64,000 nt of DNA from an uncultured Sphingomonadaceae bacterium (GTDB lineage Bacteria; Pseudomonadota; Alphaproteobacteria; Sphingomonadales; Sphingomonadaceae), in assembly GCA_947495985.1 (NCBI GenBank), contig CANMBD010000001.1:930001-994000 (forward strand), written 5' to 3'. The translations under genes and the position numbers were made by a program. Of this stretch, positions 63,520-64,000 are shown piece by piece; the first letter of the stretch is position 1; each line of letters opens with the position of its first letter. Under the pieces are notes generated by a model. That model was given only the letters and a program-made list of their open reading frames with translations. It was not told the origin of the DNA and made no database searches.

Positions 63520-64000
63520 TCAAGCAGGCTCTTCTGCGCGATGCTTCCAACCAGCCATTAATATTAAAGAAATCAGATATAAAGTTGACGGAAAAAGCCC
63601 AAAAGCAAGCATGATGCCTTGGACGGCCATGTCGCTCTGCGGAAGACCGGCTGCCGCTTTGGAAGAGTCGAAACCTACTGCCGAGAGAGTTATGCCTATC
63701 AACAAGGTCCCTCCCAACGCAAATCCAACCTTGTCCGCTGCAACCCAAAGCGAAGAGAAAATTCCGTTTTTCTCCTCTGCTTCCAGATCCGCGACCATAG
63801 AAAATCCCAGCATTGTCCACCCTGAATTTCCCACACCGGCCAGGAATGCCCAAACGCATATGATCTCAAAAGGTGCAGTTGGCCAACCGATCCAGACCAA
63901 AATCGAACCGATATGCAATGTTGTAGCTGCCATATAGGCTTTCCGTTTGCCAACACGCTTTGCTATCGCGACCCACACCGGTTGTGACAAAATGATACCC
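63520..64000 (-). CDS. MFS transporter of the GPH/MelB-like type, N-terminal part outside the window
   Basis: The last about 160 residues of a membrane transporter; the reading frame runs unbroken off the window end, so it has no start here. Four or so hydrophobic segments are visible. The cytoplasmic loop WVAIAKRVGKRKAY matches the GPH (glycoside-pentoside-hexuronide) sugar:cation symporter loop signature, and residues such as LGGTLLIGITL lie in the later helices. Substrate unknown. Confidence 0.75.
   Translation of the reverse strand, partial: GIILSQPVWVAIAKRVGKRKAYMAATTLHIGSILVWIGWPTAPFEIICVWAFLAGVGNSGWTMLGFSMVADLEAEEKNGIFSSLWVAADKVGFALGGTLLIGITLSAVGFDSSKAAAGLPQSDMAVQGIMLAFGLFPSTLYLISLILMAGWKHRAEEPA

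Overview
The window is chromosomal DNA from an alphaproteobacterium, most likely a marine or freshwater member of the Sphingomonadales (Sphingorhabdus / Parasphingorhabdus / Sphingopyxis-like). This rests on protein style: a DUF6356 protein, a TonB-dependent receptor beside a DUF3604 protein, a pseudo-dihydroorotase behind pyrB, L9 and L25 with acidic tails, and trigger factor with a lysine/alanine tail. Base composition is in the low-to-mid fifties percent GC. I see no prophage, transposase, CRISPR array or rRNA. Genes are dense, often overlapping by 1 to 4 bases, and TTG/GTG starts are common.

Layout. 1-8.0 kb: proteolysis and folding (clpX partial, clpP, a second divergent clpP, tig), tRNA-Leu, and gatC-gatA-X-gatB, in which X is a small unrecognised gene coupled inside the amidotransferase operon. 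8.1-12 kb: a DUF3089 hydrolase, ruvX, pyrB and an active-site-degenerate dihydroorotase. 12-16.2 kb: a cell-envelope/partition group (TPR-SPOR lipoprotein, RHH-like protein, ParA-like ATPase, Sel1-SPOR protein). 16.3-21.5 kb: serB and miaA head to head, then ilvB-ilvN-ilvC. 21.6-23.6 kb: a BLUF photoreceptor and a YHS - Ala/Cys-rich peptide - YHS group. 23.7-25.6 kb: leuA behind an attenuator with short leader ORFs. 25.7-33.5 kb: nitronate monooxygenase, a beta-propeller protein, and the fatty-acid cluster fabD-fabG-X-acpP-fabF-mltG-X. 33.6-41.3 kb: an aminoglycoside-phosphotransferase-like/DUF6285 fusion with an acyl-CoA dehydrogenase, then TetR, DUF3604 and a TonB receptor. 41.6-47 kb: a YeiH-type transporter, rpsF-rpsR-rplI, a sulfotransferase-like protein with a PKHD dioxygenase, folE. 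47.1-53.9 kb: tRNA-Arg, a DUF4259 protein, and glyQ-glyS-ppdK with two tandem mini-ORFs between glyS and ppdK. 54-64 kb: a molybdopterin oxidoreductase, twin TraB/GumN lipoproteins, a thioesterase, rplY-pth-ychF, a phosphodiesterase lipoprotein, a MaoC-like hydratase and the end of an MFS transporter.

Most of the window is core housekeeping. The branched-chain amino acid genes lie close together (ilvBNC and, 2.4 kb on, leuA), and leuA carries the clearest regulatory structure, a terminator hairpin overlapped by leader ORFs. The places most likely to hold undescribed biology are: the small gene inside gatCAB; the duplicated mini-ORF unit (PVxCVNF) between glyS and ppdK; the secreted 15-cysteine Ala/Cys protein between two YHS-domain proteins; and the kinase-like/DUF6285 fusion. 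All family names come from recognition of motifs in the translated sequence; no database search was run.
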